In this document: positions 18,125 through 27,310 of the stretch, piece after piece | Layout: every line of letters begins with the position of its first letter | Position numbering within the stretch: the first letter of the stretch is position 1 | Assembly: GCF_049615385.1 (NCBI RefSeq) | Contig: NZ_JBMZFL010000011.1 | Source of the DNA: Aequoribacter sp049615385 | GTDB lineage: Bacteria > Pseudomonadota > Gammaproteobacteria > Pseudomonadales > Halieaceae | Length of the DNA stretch: 64,000 bases | Reading direction: 5' to 3' (one strand) | Position numbers and translations under genes: made by a program | Notes under the pieces: generated by a model | Database searches by the model: none | The model's input: only the letters and a program-made list of their open reading frames with translations | What the model was told of the DNA's origin: nothing

Positions 18125-19303
18125 GTGGATACACGATTTTCAGATGAAGACCTCGCCTTCAGAGATGAAGTGCGTGCATTTTTTAAGAATGAATACACTC
18201 AAGAACTGCAGGATCGGATGAAGGATAAAGCGACCTTCAAGGCGGCGGTGATTGAATGGCAGAAAAAGCTCCACGCGAAAGGTTGGATTGCTCCTGGTTG
18301 GCCCGTTCAGTACGGTGGTACAGGCTGGACACCAACGCAAAAGTACATTTATGACTCGGAGCGCGCCTCGGCGGGCGTTCGTGATAACGTCCCCTTTGGA
18401 CTAACCATGGTGGGTCCTGTGATCTACAACTTTGGTACCGAAGAGCAAAAAGCGCAATTCTTGCCTCGAATCTTAGCCAGTGATGACTGGTGGTGTCAGG
18501 GTTACTCTGAGCCAGGTTCAGGCTCAGATTTAGCGTCCTTAAAGACGAAAGCAGAGCGCGATGGAGACGATTATATCGTCAATGGCGCAAAAATTTGGAC
18601 CACCTATGCGCAGTACGCTGATTGGATTTTCTGTTTGGTGCGCACCAGCAATGAGGGCAAGAAACAAGAGGGTATTAGCTTCCTGCTGATCGATATGAAA
18701 ACACCCGGAATCAAAGTGAACCCTATTGTTTCGATCGATAACCACCACAGCTTAAACGAGGTCGAATTTAACAACGTTCGTGTTCCTGTTGCGAATCTTA
18801 TCGGCGAAGAGAACCGCGGTTGGCATATTGCGAAATCGTTGCTTGAGCATGAACGTACCGGTATTGCCGGCGTAGCCGACTGTAAGCGCGCTGTGACTGA
18901 AATTAAACGACTCGCGTCCGTCGAAGTGAACGGTGGTAAGGCTTTGATCGATAATCCCAACTTTCAAAGTCGTTTGGCCGACATCGATATTGAATTAATG
19001 GCTTTGGAGTATACGGAACTGCGTGTGCTAGCCAGCCTGTCGAGCGGGGGTGCACCTGGCCCTGAGTCATCAATGTTAAAAATCAAAGGCACCGAGATGC
19101 AGCAGGCAACTCAAACTCTAATGATGGATTTGGCCGCTTATTATCAGGGCGTATTGCCAACAGATCTTAGCCCCGAAGTGCTTGGGCATTCCTTTGGCTC
19201 CCAAGCTCGTCAGTCGTTTATGTACGGCCGTGCTTCCACTATTTACGGTGGTTCGAACGAAGTACAGAAAAACATCATCGCGAAAGCCGTGCTTGGCTTG
19301 TAA
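18125..19303 (+). CDS. Acyl-CoA dehydrogenase, pimeloyl-CoA dehydrogenase large-subunit type
   Basis: A 392-residue flavoprotein of the acyl-CoA dehydrogenase fold, in the subgroup that pairs with a divergent partner encoded next door (PimC/PimD-like, or the alpha2beta2 steroid side-chain enzymes). Visible: the FAD/substrate region QGYSEPGSGSDLASLKTKAERDGDDYIVNGAKIWTT and the C-terminal YGGSNEVQKNIIAKAVLGL. The usual catalytic YEG is YGG here, so the base must lie elsewhere, as in several paired enzymes. The start is GTG with AAGAGGTG seven bases upstream. It oxidises acyl-CoA to the trans-2-enoyl-CoA. Confidence 0.9.
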   Translation: MDTRFSDEDLAFRDEVRAFFKNEYTQELQDRMKDKATFKAAVIEWQKKLHAKGWIAPGWPVQYGGTGWTPTQKYIYDSERASAGVRDNVPFGLTMVGPVIYNFGTEEQKAQFLPRILASDDWWCQGYSEPGSGSDLASLKTKAERDGDDYIVNGAKIWTTYAQYADWIFCLVRTSNEGKKQEGISFLLIDMKTPGIKVNPIVSIDNHHSLNEVEFNNVRVPVANLIGEENRGWHIAKSLLEHERTGIAGVADCKRAVTEIKRLASVEVNGGKALIDNPNFQSRLADIDIELMALEYTELRVLASLSSGGAPGPESSMLKIKGTEMQQATQTLMMDLAAYYQGVLPTDLSPEVLGHSFGSQARQSFMYGRASTIYGGSNEVQKNIIAKAVLGL

Positions 19304-19318
19304 GGTAGGAGTAAATAC

Positions 19319-20458
19319 ATGAATTTTGATTTTAGTGAAGAGCAAGGCATGCTGCGCGACAGTGTAGCAAAGTACGTGCAAGATGATTACGACTGGGAGA
19401 CTCGCAAAGCGATCGCGGCGAGCGATGGCGGTATGAGCCCCGACAATTGGCAAACCTTTGCTGAGTTGGGCTGGTTATCGGTGCCTTTTGAAGAACAATA
19501 TGGTGGGTTTGGCGGTGGTCCAGTCGATGTCATGGTCATGATGGAAGAGTTTGGTAAAGGCCTGGTGTTAGAGCCTTACTTGGCGACTGTTGTGCTGTTT
19601 GGTGGTTTACTGCAAAAGGGCTCTAACGATGCTTTGAAAGAAGCCTTAATCCCAAGCATTATTGATGGTTCTTGCTTAGGTGCGTTTGCGTACCTGGAGC
19701 GTCAAAGCCGTCACGAGATGAGCGATGTTCTGACGACAGTGGCCGCGGATGGTGATGATCGTATTATTAACGGCGAGAAGGTGGTGGTATTCAATGCAGC
19801 CAATGCTGGGCAATTCATCGTTTCCGCGCGAGCCAGTGGAAACCAGGCTGATAAAGACGGCTTGTCCTTGTTCGTGGTGCCTGCTGATGCCGAGGGTCTT
19901 GAGTTGGTCTCGTATCGTTTGATGGACGGTCAGGTAGTTGCCAATGTTCGCTTTAATAATGTGCGTGTGCCCGCAAGCAACGCCGTTTGTGCCGAAGGCG
20001 AGGCGTGGGATCTCATTAACGACGTAACGCAAGACGCGGTCTTGGCGGTTAGCGCTGAGGCTTTAGGCATTATGGGGCAGTTGAACTCGAAAACGGTTGA
20101 ATACACCAAAACTCGTGAACAGTTTGGTGTGAAAATTTCGATTTTCCAGGCGCTGCAACACCGCATGGTCGAGACCTTTATGGCTTACGAGCAAACGAAA
20201 TCTCTGCTTTACCGTGCTGTTTGCGATTTTGAAGCGGACAAGCCCGAGAAACGAGAGTCGTTATTGGCTCTAAAAATCATGATCGACAAAGCGGGCAAGC
20301 TGATTTACAGCGAAGCGATACAGATGCACGGTGGCATGGGCATTACCGATGAACTCGATATTGGTCACTACGCCAAGCGTTTGATGATGATTGGAACAGC
20401 GTTTGGTGATGCGATGCATCACTTGACGGAGTTTACCGACGTACGCTACGCAAGCTAG
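19319..20458 (+). CDS. Acyl-CoA dehydrogenase, pimeloyl-CoA dehydrogenase small-subunit type
   Basis: A 379-residue partner of the preceding gene, 15 bases downstream. It begins MNFDFSEEQGMLRDSVAKYV, contains a divergent FAD region and a middle beta domain (VRFNNVRVPASNAV), and ends with MHGGMGITDELDIGHYAKRL. Sequence style matches the small subunit of pimeloyl-CoA dehydrogenase and related two-subunit enzymes, which form a heterotetramer with one FAD per pair. The substrate could be a long-chain, dicarboxylic or cyclic acyl-CoA. Confidence 0.88.
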   Translation: MNFDFSEEQGMLRDSVAKYVQDDYDWETRKAIAASDGGMSPDNWQTFAELGWLSVPFEEQYGGFGGGPVDVMVMMEEFGKGLVLEPYLATVVLFGGLLQKGSNDALKEALIPSIIDGSCLGAFAYLERQSRHEMSDVLTTVAADGDDRIINGEKVVVFNAANAGQFIVSARASGNQADKDGLSLFVVPADAEGLELVSYRLMDGQVVANVRFNNVRVPASNAVCAEGEAWDLINDVTQDAVLAVSAEALGIMGQLNSKTVEYTKTREQFGVKISIFQALQHRMVETFMAYEQTKSLLYRAVCDFEADKPEKRESLLALKIMIDKAGKLIYSEAIQMHGGMGITDELDIGHYAKRLMMIGTAFGDAMHHLTEFTDVRYAS

Positions 20459-20469
20459 GAGATCAGCGC

Positions 20470-21261
20470 ATGGATATTAAAGGCAGCGTTGTTGTTGTAA
20501 CCGGCGGTGGCAGTGGTATTGGTAAAGCTCTATGCGAGCGGTTTGCTGTAGAGGGAGCTGAAGCCATCGTTGTGGCAGATTTGAATCGAGAGGCAGCGCA
20601 GTCTGTTGCGGATTCGCTGTCTGGCGTCGCCTTTGGTGTCGATGTGCGAGATGAGTCCCAAATTGAAAAGATGGTTGATGATGTCATCGAGCAATTTGGG
20701 CGCATTGACTTGTTTTGCTCTAACGCAGGTATCATTGCGGGTGATGGTCCACAGTGGTGGGCCACCTCTGCGCCGAACAGTGTTTGGCAGGCGATGTGGG
20801 ACATTCATGTGATGTCCCATATCTATGCTGCTCGCGCCTGTTTGCCGAGCATGATAGAACGTGGTCAAGGCTACTTTTTAAACACTGCCTCAGCTGCGGG
20901 TCTGTTGAGCCAAATTGGTGATGCGGCCTATTCCACAACTAAGCACGCTGCGGTGGGTTTTGCTGAGTCTTTAGCTATTACTCACGGAGACGACGGCATT
21001 AAAGTCAGCGTTCTTTGCCCTCAAGCCGTTGATACCCCTATGATTCAAACTGTCGAGGCGGGTGGTGTGGCAGGTGTTGATGGTGTTGCAACGCCCCAAC
21101 ACGTCGCCGATTGCGTTGTGGCTGGCATAAAAGAGGAGAGGTTCTTGATTCTGCCTCACCCACAAGTGGACCAATATCGTGGTGCCAAAACTGCAAACTA
21201 TGACAGGTGGATAGGAGGTATGCGAAAATTACGGCGAGCTTACCCTAAACCCGAGTTGTAA
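20470..21261 (+). CDS. Short-chain dehydrogenase/reductase
   Basis: A 263-residue classical SDR: cofactor loop TGGGSGIGKAL, NAG motif (CSNAGIIAG), catalytic Ser in NTASAAGLL, and YSTTK as the YxxxK pair. An Asp at the end of beta-2 (VADLNRE) suggests NAD(H) preference. Standing after two acyl-CoA dehydrogenases, it may oxidise a 3-hydroxyacyl-CoA or an alcohol released by the sulfatase. Its TAA overlaps the aceK ATG by one base. Confidence 0.88.
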   Translation: MDIKGSVVVVTGGGSGIGKALCERFAVEGAEAIVVADLNREAAQSVADSLSGVAFGVDVRDESQIEKMVDDVIEQFGRIDLFCSNAGIIAGDGPQWWATSAPNSVWQAMWDIHVMSHIYAARACLPSMIERGQGYFLNTASAAGLLSQIGDAAYSTTKHAAVGFAESLAITHGDDGIKVSVLCPQAVDTPMIQTVEAGGVAGVDGVATPQHVADCVVAGIKEERFLILPHPQVDQYRGAKTANYDRWIGGMRKLRRAYPKPEL

Positions 21262-23015
21262 TGCAGACCAATATCACGCCGGATACCGAAGTCCAAGAAC
21301 GATTTGCCCGAGCTATTTTTAATGGTTTAGAGGCATATTTCGCTGAATTTCAGAACATTACCCTAGCCGCTCGCTCTCGGTTTGAACGAGCGGATTGGTT
21401 GGGTATGCACAAAGCCTCGACCGAGCGCATTGATCTCTACAAGAAAAAAGTGGGTGAGGTCATTCGCTACGTCGATGTGATCGCAGGTACCAATAAAAAT
21501 GAGTACCCTTTTTGGCGCGCTGTTAAGCAATATTATTCAGGCTTGATCGAAGGGCACAGCAATTTTGAAATTGCAGAGACCTTTTTCAACTCGGTCTATT
21601 GTTCGGTATTTGAGCATCGTCTGATCAAAGACGATCATGCCTTTGTGTTTTCTACGCAAGGTGACATGCCAAAGTCCGACATGACCCGAGTTTATCGCTC
21701 ATACGCTTGGGAAGACGATCCGTCTGTAACGTTTCGAGCTTTGCTGAAAGACTATGAGTTTGCGATCCCCTATGAAGACTTGGGACGTGATCTGGACTCG
21801 ATCAGCCGATTGCTGAGCTCTTTTCTGGCACCAAAGTTCACCTTGCTGCCAGGTCAAACCGAAGTTCAGGTGCTAGAGCATCACTTTTTTAGAAATAAAT
21901 GCGCGTATATCGTTGGGCGCATCGTGACGGGCGATGACAGTATGCCTTTCGTCATTCCGCTGTTGCACTCTGAAAAACACCAAATTTACGTCGACACCAT
22001 ATTGTTTGGGTCGGATCGGGTGAGTGTGATTTTTAGTTTCACCCGTTCGTACTTCATGGTGGACGCCAGCGTGCCGTCTAAGTATGTGCGCTTTTTGCAG
22101 CACCTAATGCCGGCTAAGCCTATTTCCGAAATATACAGCGCCATGGGCTACAACAAACACGGTAAAACCTACTATTACCGATGTGCAACGCGGCACATGC
22201 AGACGACCAATGATAAGTTCATTATCGCGCCCGGGATCAAAGGCATGGTAATGAGTGTGTTTACCTTGCCGTCCTATGATTTCGTATTCAAGATTATTAA
22301 AGACCGCTTCACCCCGCCCAAGGAGATGACGCGAGAGCAGGTAAAAGCCAAGTACCGCTTCGTGAAACGAGCCGATCGCGCAGGCCGCATGGCGGATACG
22401 CAAGAGTTTAATCAGTTGGTGTTAGACCGTAGTCGCTTCTCGGATGAGTTGATGGAGGAGTTGTACGAGGTTGCCCCCTCGATCATTCATGAAAAGGGCT
22501 CGGCGCTGATCATTGACCACGTCTACGTCGAGCGCCGCATGACGCCTTTGAACCTGTATTTGCAAAACGCAACGGACGAACAAGTTTATGACGTGATGGA
22601 TGAATACGGTAACGCCATCAAACAGCTTGCGGCGGCCAATATATTCCCGGGTGACATGCTGTTGAAGAACTTTGGGGTTACTCGCCATGGTCGTGTTGTG
22701 TTTTACGATTATGACGAAATTGTCCCCTTGGTCGAATGCAATTTTCGCAAGATTCCGGCGCCACGCACTGAAGCGGAAGAAATGGCCAGTAAACCGTGGT
22801 ATACGGTTGGTCCTAACGATATTTTTCCGGAAGAGTTCAGATTATTTTTCTCGGGCAATCAGCGCGCGCGTAAAGTCTTTGATCAAATGCATAGCGACTT
22901 GTACGAAGCAAAATTCTGGCAGAATCTGCAAGATAAAATTAATTCCGGATACGTCGAAGATTTTTTCCCTTATCGACGTAAATACCGTTTCAATCCATTG
23001 AAGAAAACAGGATAA
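21261..23015 (+). CDS. aceK: Isocitrate dehydrogenase kinase/phosphatase AceK
   Basis: A 584-residue bifunctional enzyme (usual size about 575-580) that phosphorylates isocitrate dehydrogenase to divert carbon into the glyoxylate shunt and dephosphorylates it in return. Recognised across its length, e.g. ERIDLYKKKVGEVIRYVDVI, the regulatory half, and the kinase half with GSALIIDHVYVERRMTPLN, FPGDMLLKNFGVTRHGRVVFYDYDEI and the C-terminal FFPYRRKYRFNP. Usually it follows aceBA; here it sits in a fatty-acid oxidation operon, coupled (TAATG) to the SDR. That makes sense because growth on fatty acids needs the shunt. Confidence 0.97.
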   Translation: MQTNITPDTEVQERFARAIFNGLEAYFAEFQNITLAARSRFERADWLGMHKASTERIDLYKKKVGEVIRYVDVIAGTNKNEYPFWRAVKQYYSGLIEGHSNFEIAETFFNSVYCSVFEHRLIKDDHAFVFSTQGDMPKSDMTRVYRSYAWEDDPSVTFRALLKDYEFAIPYEDLGRDLDSISRLLSSFLAPKFTLLPGQTEVQVLEHHFFRNKCAYIVGRIVTGDDSMPFVIPLLHSEKHQIYVDTILFGSDRVSVIFSFTRSYFMVDASVPSKYVRFLQHLMPAKPISEIYSAMGYNKHGKTYYYRCATRHMQTTNDKFIIAPGIKGMVMSVFTLPSYDFVFKIIKDRFTPPKEMTREQVKAKYRFVKRADRAGRMADTQEFNQLVLDRSRFSDELMEELYEVAPSIIHEKGSALIIDHVYVERRMTPLNLYLQNATDEQVYDVMDEYGNAIKQLAAANIFPGDMLLKNFGVTRHGRVVFYDYDEIVPLVECNFRKIPAPRTEAEEMASKPWYTVGPNDIFPEEFRLFFSGNQRARKVFDQMHSDLYEAKFWQNLQDKINSGYVEDFFPYRRKYRFNPLKKTG

Positions 23016-23019
23016 AACT

Positions 23020-23727
23020 GTGGCCACTATTATGATGATTCGCCACGGCCAGGCGTCGTTTGGTACAGATAATTATGATCAGCTCTCGACGCTCGGGCAG
23101 CGCCAAGCTGATTTGATGGGCGAGTATTTTCGCGATACGGGTGTTGTGTTTGACGCGGCCTACTCGGGCCAGCTATCGCGTCAGCGTGAAACCTGCCAGC
23201 GCGTGTTGGCAAGCCAGCCCAATGCCGTAGAGCACAGCATCGACCCCCGCTTCGATGAAGTTCGTAATGACGAGCAAGTCGAGATTTTATTTCCCGTTTT
23301 GGCTGAATCCGAACCGCGCCTGAGTAGGTTAATGGAAAGCGCGATGCAGGACTCTAAGCAGTATCAAAAAATTATCGAAGCGGTGTTTACGAACTGGGTT
23401 ACACGTGCAGAACCCTATCCTGGCATACAGAGCTGGCAAGAGTATTCAGAAGGTGTGATGTCGGGTTTGTACGATGTGATGCGCAATCAAGGCTCGGGTA
23501 AGACGGTGGGTATTTTTACCTCTGGCGGTACGATAGCGACTGCTACTGCGCTCGTATTGGGTGTGGGTGCCGATTTGGTGTATCGGTTTTATGAGCCGGT
23601 GATTAATTGCTCGATTACGCAGTTCTTTTATTCGGGCGATAAAATCTCGTTAAGCCACTTTAATGACCATTCCATTTTGCATAAGCTTAGTGCTAATTTG
23701 GGCGAGCGGTTGGTGACTTATCGATGA
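23020..23727 (+). CDS. Histidine phosphatase superfamily protein
   Basis: A 235-residue phosphoglycerate-mutase-like phosphatase. The catalytic RHG is at residues 8-10 (MMIRHGQASFGTDNYDQLSTLGQRQADLMGEYF) and the second motif TSGGTIATATALVLG replaces the common GH-containing loop. The start is GTG 23020, four bases after aceK. The substrate is unknown; CoA esters, nucleotides or phosphosugars are possible. The stop overlaps the next gene as ATGA. Confidence 0.85.
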   Translation: MATIMMIRHGQASFGTDNYDQLSTLGQRQADLMGEYFRDTGVVFDAAYSGQLSRQRETCQRVLASQPNAVEHSIDPRFDEVRNDEQVEILFPVLAESEPRLSRLMESAMQDSKQYQKIIEAVFTNWVTRAEPYPGIQSWQEYSEGVMSGLYDVMRNQGSGKTVGIFTSGGTIATATALVLGVGADLVYRFYEPVINCSITQFFYSGDKISLSHFNDHSILHKLSANLGERLVTYR

Positions 23728-24278
23728 TCGAAGTTGTTTTTGTTCGACACGGCGAAGCAGCGCATAGCTGGGGGGAGCACACCGACCCCGGTCTAAGCGA
23801 GTTGGGCAAACAACAAGCGGAACATGCAGCGTACACTCTAACAGGTATTGTTCCGAGTGAGCTTGTGCTTATATCGAGCCCCAAGCTTCGGGCGCAGGAA
23901 ACGGCAGCCCCCTTAGCCGATTTGCGCAGCGCACCTGTAATGATCGATGCCAACTTTCAGGAGGTTCCCAGCGTTACCGATTTAGCTAACCGACAAGAGT
24001 GGTTAAAGAGCTTAATGCGAAGTCGCTGGAGCGAGGTTAAAGAACCCGTAGTGAACACCTGGCGCGATAATATTATCGAGGGAGTTCATCGCTTGGGCCA
24101 TCATTCGGTGATCTTTACGCACTTCATGGTACTGAACGTCATTATCGGCCACATACGTCAAGACGATCGGGTGCTGCAATTTTGGCCGCACAACGCCTCT
24201 ATAACACGCTGTCGGCTAAATAACGGAACACTGGAATTGGTGGAGTTGGGTGCCGAGCTCGACACCCACGTGAACTAA
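23724..24278 (+). CDS. Histidine phosphatase superfamily protein (second copy)
   Basis: A 184-residue phosphatase with VFVRHGEAAHSWGEHTDPGLSELGKQQAEHAA at the N-terminus and the second catalytic His in VIFTHFMVLN. It overlaps the previous phosphatase by 4 bases, so the two are probably made together, though they differ too much to be a recent duplication. Its end overlaps convergent tesB by 4 bases. The substrate is unknown. Confidence 0.85.
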   Translation: MIEVVFVRHGEAAHSWGEHTDPGLSELGKQQAEHAAYTLTGIVPSELVLISSPKLRAQETAAPLADLRSAPVMIDANFQEVPSVTDLANRQEWLKSLMRSRWSEVKEPVVNTWRDNIIEGVHRLGHHSVIFTHFMVLNVIIGHIRQDDRVLQFWPHNASITRCRLNNGTLELVELGAELDTHVN

Positions 24279-25129
24279 GCTTTCTTAGGGCGTACTCGGG
24301 CTAGACTTTCTTGCACCGAAGAGGCGACTAAGACGCCATCTCGATTATAGAAGCTGCCCCGACTGAACCCTCTATTCCCAAAAGCGCTGGGGCTGTCCTG
24401 ATCCGCCAGCACAAAGTCATCTACTCTAAACGGGCGATGGAACCAGAGGCCATGGTCAAGACTTGCCGCTTGCACATCATCCTGAGCCGGAGACACAGGG
24501 TGCGGATACATTGCGGTGCCTAATAAACCGTAATCAGAGATGTAAGCCAGCAGCACTTGGTGTAGGCGATGGTCGTCGGGTAATTCTTTTTGTACCCTAA
24601 ACCAGAACTGCTGATGGGGTTCCATTGGTTCTGGATTGATGTAGTCTCGCCGGTGCACGTTACGGCGCTCAATGGGGAAGTGGTTTGGTGGACGTAACAC
24701 GTTTGACAAACGTTCAGCGTGTTTCTCCCAATATTCGTCGTCCGTTTCTACCGTCTCGGGCTCTGGCGCTGGCGGCATCGGCATTTGGTGTTCAAAGCCT
24801 TCTTCCATTTTATGAAATGACGCTGACATATTAAAAATAGGAATGCCGTCTTGCTTGGCGATAATTCGTCTTGTGGTGAAACTGCCGCCATCCCGGATGG
24901 GATCCACTTCAAATAATATTTGTTTTTGCGGGTTACCTGGGCGCAAAAAATAGGCGTGCAAGGAGTGTGCTGGGCGGTCTTCGTCGACGGTGCGTCCGGC
25001 AGCGTTTAGGCACTGAGCAAGCACTTGGCCACCAAAGATACGAGAGGGTTTGGCCGGGCTTTGCCCAACAAATACATATTTGTCGATCTGCTCTACGTTC
25101 AGGTAATCAATAAGTTTATCGATGTCCAT
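24275..25129 (-). CDS. tesB: Acyl-CoA thioesterase II
   Basis: A 284-residue double-hotdog thioesterase that hydrolyses medium- and long-chain acyl-CoA. The N-terminal half has IFGGQVLAQCLNAAGRTV; the C-terminal half has ASLDHGLWFHRPFRVDDFVLADQDSPSAFGNRGFSRGSFYNRDG and VASSVQE, which supply the Asp-Ser/Thr-Gln catalytic set of the TesB family. It follows the double TetR gene with a TAATG overlap, so the pair forms one operon. Confidence 0.93.
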   Translation of the reverse strand: MDIDKLIDYLNVEQIDKYVFVGQSPAKPSRIFGGQVLAQCLNAAGRTVDEDRPAHSLHAYFLRPGNPQKQILFEVDPIRDGGSFTTRRIIAKQDGIPIFNMSASFHKMEEGFEHQMPMPPAPEPETVETDDEYWEKHAERLSNVLRPPNHFPIERRNVHRRDYINPEPMEPHQQFWFRVQKELPDDHRLHQVLLAYISDYGLLGTAMYPHPVSPAQDDVQAASLDHGLWFHRPFRVDDFVLADQDSPSAFGNRGFSRGSFYNRDGVLVASSVQESLARVRPKKA

Positions 25130-26427
25130 TAGTTTTCCTGGGGGTTTAACAAACCATTGATTAGTGCATCGAAGTATTCAACGGCAGTATTGGGAATGTT
25201 GTCGATAGGGCGCCACGATCTTAATTCCATTGCAGCGTTCAGTGCTCCGGTGATTAAGTTCTCTGCGACTAGGGTGTTAATAGGGCGTATCGTTTGATCT
25301 TCGATACCTTGCTCCAAAAAATGGCGCATCATGCGGTTGGTATTATTTGTTCTTCTTAGAATAGGTTTACGGTGCTCTTCTGCCAGCGCGGTAATCGTGT
25401 TGTAGCGCACCAGCGGGCCCGCCTCAGAGAGCTGCAGACCAAACAATTGATGGCAGGTGCTGACGGCTTTGTTTAAACCCATGTCATCACGCTCGACGAT
25501 GGGAGCATACGCAGCTTCGATTTGATCTAAAGAGTAGTCATAGCAGCGATACAGTAATTCATCTTTTGAGTTGATGTGGTAGTAAAACGCACCTTTAGAT
25601 ACATTTAAAAACTCAGCGATTTCATCAAGTGAGGTGCCGCTAAATCCTTTACGGTTGAAAAACCGCGTACCCGCCTTAAAAAAAGCTTCTTGCTTTAAGC
25701 GGTTTTGAGCATCTCGGTCAAAACCTGGTTGAACCGGGGACGACTGCAGTTTTTGTTCGGATATTTGTTCGTAACTGTAGGGGGCAGCGGCTACACCTGA
25801 CAAAATGATAGATGCTGCTGCCTCAGCTAAGGCTGGAATCTCATCATTGGGGACGGGCTCCAGCCAATAAAAACTCCAATCCAGTGCGCCAATCAGGGCT
25901 CTCGTTGACGTCGTAGTCCGAACCTGTCTGAACTCGCCCGCATCAATACCTTGCTGGATAAACTCCCTGAGTTTTTTGAACATAGCAATATAGCCATGCT
26001 CTATTTCTGATCTACGTTTCTCTTTTAAACTGGCTATTTCTAGCAATGCAGCTACATGATGTCCGCTGCCTTCTTTAGCTAAGCGAATTGCTTCGAAATG
26101 GGCGTTGATGTAAGCGCGGATACGGTCGCTGGCGCTGCTTTGAGTTTGTTCTATTTCCGATAAAGTACTGAGCACCCCTTCGAGCGTGGCCTTATAACAC
26201 TGATAGATCAGGTCTTCTTTGGTTTTTACGTAGTAGTAAAGACTGGTCTTTGTTAAGCCAAGAGTCGCTGCCACGTCAGCCAGCGTGGTGGCGCGGGCGC
26301 CTTTTGAGTTGAATAGCTTTGCGGCTTCGGACAAGATGGCGGCTCTTTTGGCCGCGTGTTGGGCTGTTTTGTCAAATGGCGAGCCCTGGCTCAGAGCTGC
26401 AGATTTAATAATTGAATTCTTGGGCAA
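25129..26427 (-). CDS. Tandem double TetR/AcrR-family regulator
   Basis: A 432-residue protein made of two complete TetR units in one chain. The first HTH is about residues 25-75 (AAKLFNSKGARATTLADVAATLGLTKTSLYYYVKTKEDLIY); the second is about 232-285 (GTRFFNRKGFSGTSLDEIAEFLNVSKGAFYYHINSKDELLY). Each is followed by its own helical ligand-binding region. TetR proteins normally work as dimers of single-HTH chains, so this behaves as a covalent dimer or reads two operators. It is coupled to tesB and divergent from an enoyl-CoA hydratase-family gene, so an acyl-CoA is a likely ligand. A palindrome lies in the shared upstream gap. Confidence 0.9.
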   Translation of the reverse strand: MPKNSIIKSAALSQGSPFDKTAQHAAKRAAILSEAAKLFNSKGARATTLADVAATLGLTKTSLYYYVKTKEDLIYQCYKATLEGVLSTLSEIEQTQSSASDRIRAYINAHFEAIRLAKEGSGHHVAALLEIASLKEKRRSEIEHGYIAMFKKLREFIQQGIDAGEFRQVRTTTSTRALIGALDWSFYWLEPVPNDEIPALAEAAASIILSGVAAAPYSYEQISEQKLQSSPVQPGFDRDAQNRLKQEAFFKAGTRFFNRKGFSGTSLDEIAEFLNVSKGAFYYHINSKDELLYRCYDYSLDQIEAAYAPIVERDDMGLNKAVSTCHQLFGLQLSEAGPLVRYNTITALAEEHRKPILRRTNNTNRMMRHFLEQGIEDQTIRPINTLVAENLITGALNAAMELRSWRPIDNIPNTAVEYFDALINGLLNPQEN

Positions 26428-26448
26428 GGTCAGTCTCGATTACTTAGG

Positions 26449-26464
26449 GTTCAGCATACTGAAC
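26449..26464. promoter_or_regulatory. Palindromic operator candidate for the double TetR regulator
   Basis: GTTCAG-CATA-CTGAAC is a perfect 6-bp inverted repeat 22 bases upstream of the regulator start and about 90 before the divergent hydratase-family gene. Its size and position fit TetR autoregulation. No binding data; inferred from position only. Confidence 0.5.
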
Positions 26465-26551
26465 TTTAGGTATTTTTTTTGTCGCTGTCTAGGGTAAGCT
26501 TTAGTACAAATTAGTGAATTGCGCCACATTTATTATTCTTAGGGATCATTT

Positions 26552-27310
26552 ATGACCGACACCATTCAATTTAATGTTCGAGGCAGCATTGCGGAAATTA
26601 CGCTAAATAATCCTGCGAAACACAACAGTCTTGGCAAGACAGAGCTCGATGCTCTGGCAATCCGTCTTAAGGCGGTAGCAAACGACGCTGAGTTCAGAGT
26701 GCTGGTGATCAATGGTGCAGGAGGCAAGACCTTTTGCGGCGGCGCCTCTTTAGTGGATTTGCGTAACGGAGCGATTACCGGTGATGATTTTCAGGCGGTT
26801 ACAGATCTTATTTCCTCTTTAAAGATTCCAACCGTAGCGGCACTCAATGGCAGTGTATTCGGTGGGGGGGCAGAGCTCGCCTTAAGCTGCGATTTTAGAA
26901 TCGGTTGCGCGGGTATGATTTTGCGCGTGCCACCGGCGACGATGGGATTGTGCTACCCGATTTCAGGAATTTGCACCTTCGTACGCAAATTAGGACCGAC
27001 CTTGAGTAAGCGTTTGCTACTGGCTGCCGAGAAGCTGGAAGACGATGAATTGTTGTCGCTTGGCTTTTTGGACCACTTGGTTTTACCCGCCGAGTTCGAG
27101 TCTACGGTGGACCGCTATGCCGATCAGTTGGCCGCGAATGCCCCCCTGTCGGTGCAGGGCATGAAGCAAATCGTCGATCAAATTATGAACGGCGGGCTAG
27201 ATCATGAGTGGGCGCAGGCAATCGCTGATCAATGCTGGAACTCGGCGGATCTGCAAGAAGGCTTGGCCGCTCAAAAAGACAAACGTACGCCGGTGTTTAA
27301 CGGCGCTTAA
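26552..27310 (+). CDS. Enoyl-CoA hydratase/isomerase family protein
   Basis: A 252-residue crotonase-fold protein. The oxyanion-hole segments are CGGASLVDL and NGSVFGGGAELALSCDFRIG. The place where hydratases have the catalytic Glu of the PE-x-x-LG motif reads PPATMGLCYP, so that residue is Ala or Pro, and the reaction may not be a normal hydration. An isomerase, hydrolase or decarboxylase within the crotonase family is possible. It stands alone, divergent from the double TetR gene, and overlaps the next minus-strand gene tail to tail by 4 bases. Confidence 0.85.
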   Translation: MTDTIQFNVRGSIAEITLNNPAKHNSLGKTELDALAIRLKAVANDAEFRVLVINGAGGKTFCGGASLVDLRNGAITGDDFQAVTDLISSLKIPTVAALNGSVFGGGAELALSCDFRIGCAGMILRVPPATMGLCYPISGICTFVRKLGPTLSKRLLLAAEKLEDDELLSLGFLDHLVLPAEFESTVDRYADQLAANAPLSVQGMKQIVDQIMNGGLDHEWAQAIADQCWNSADLQEGLAAQKDKRTPVFNGA

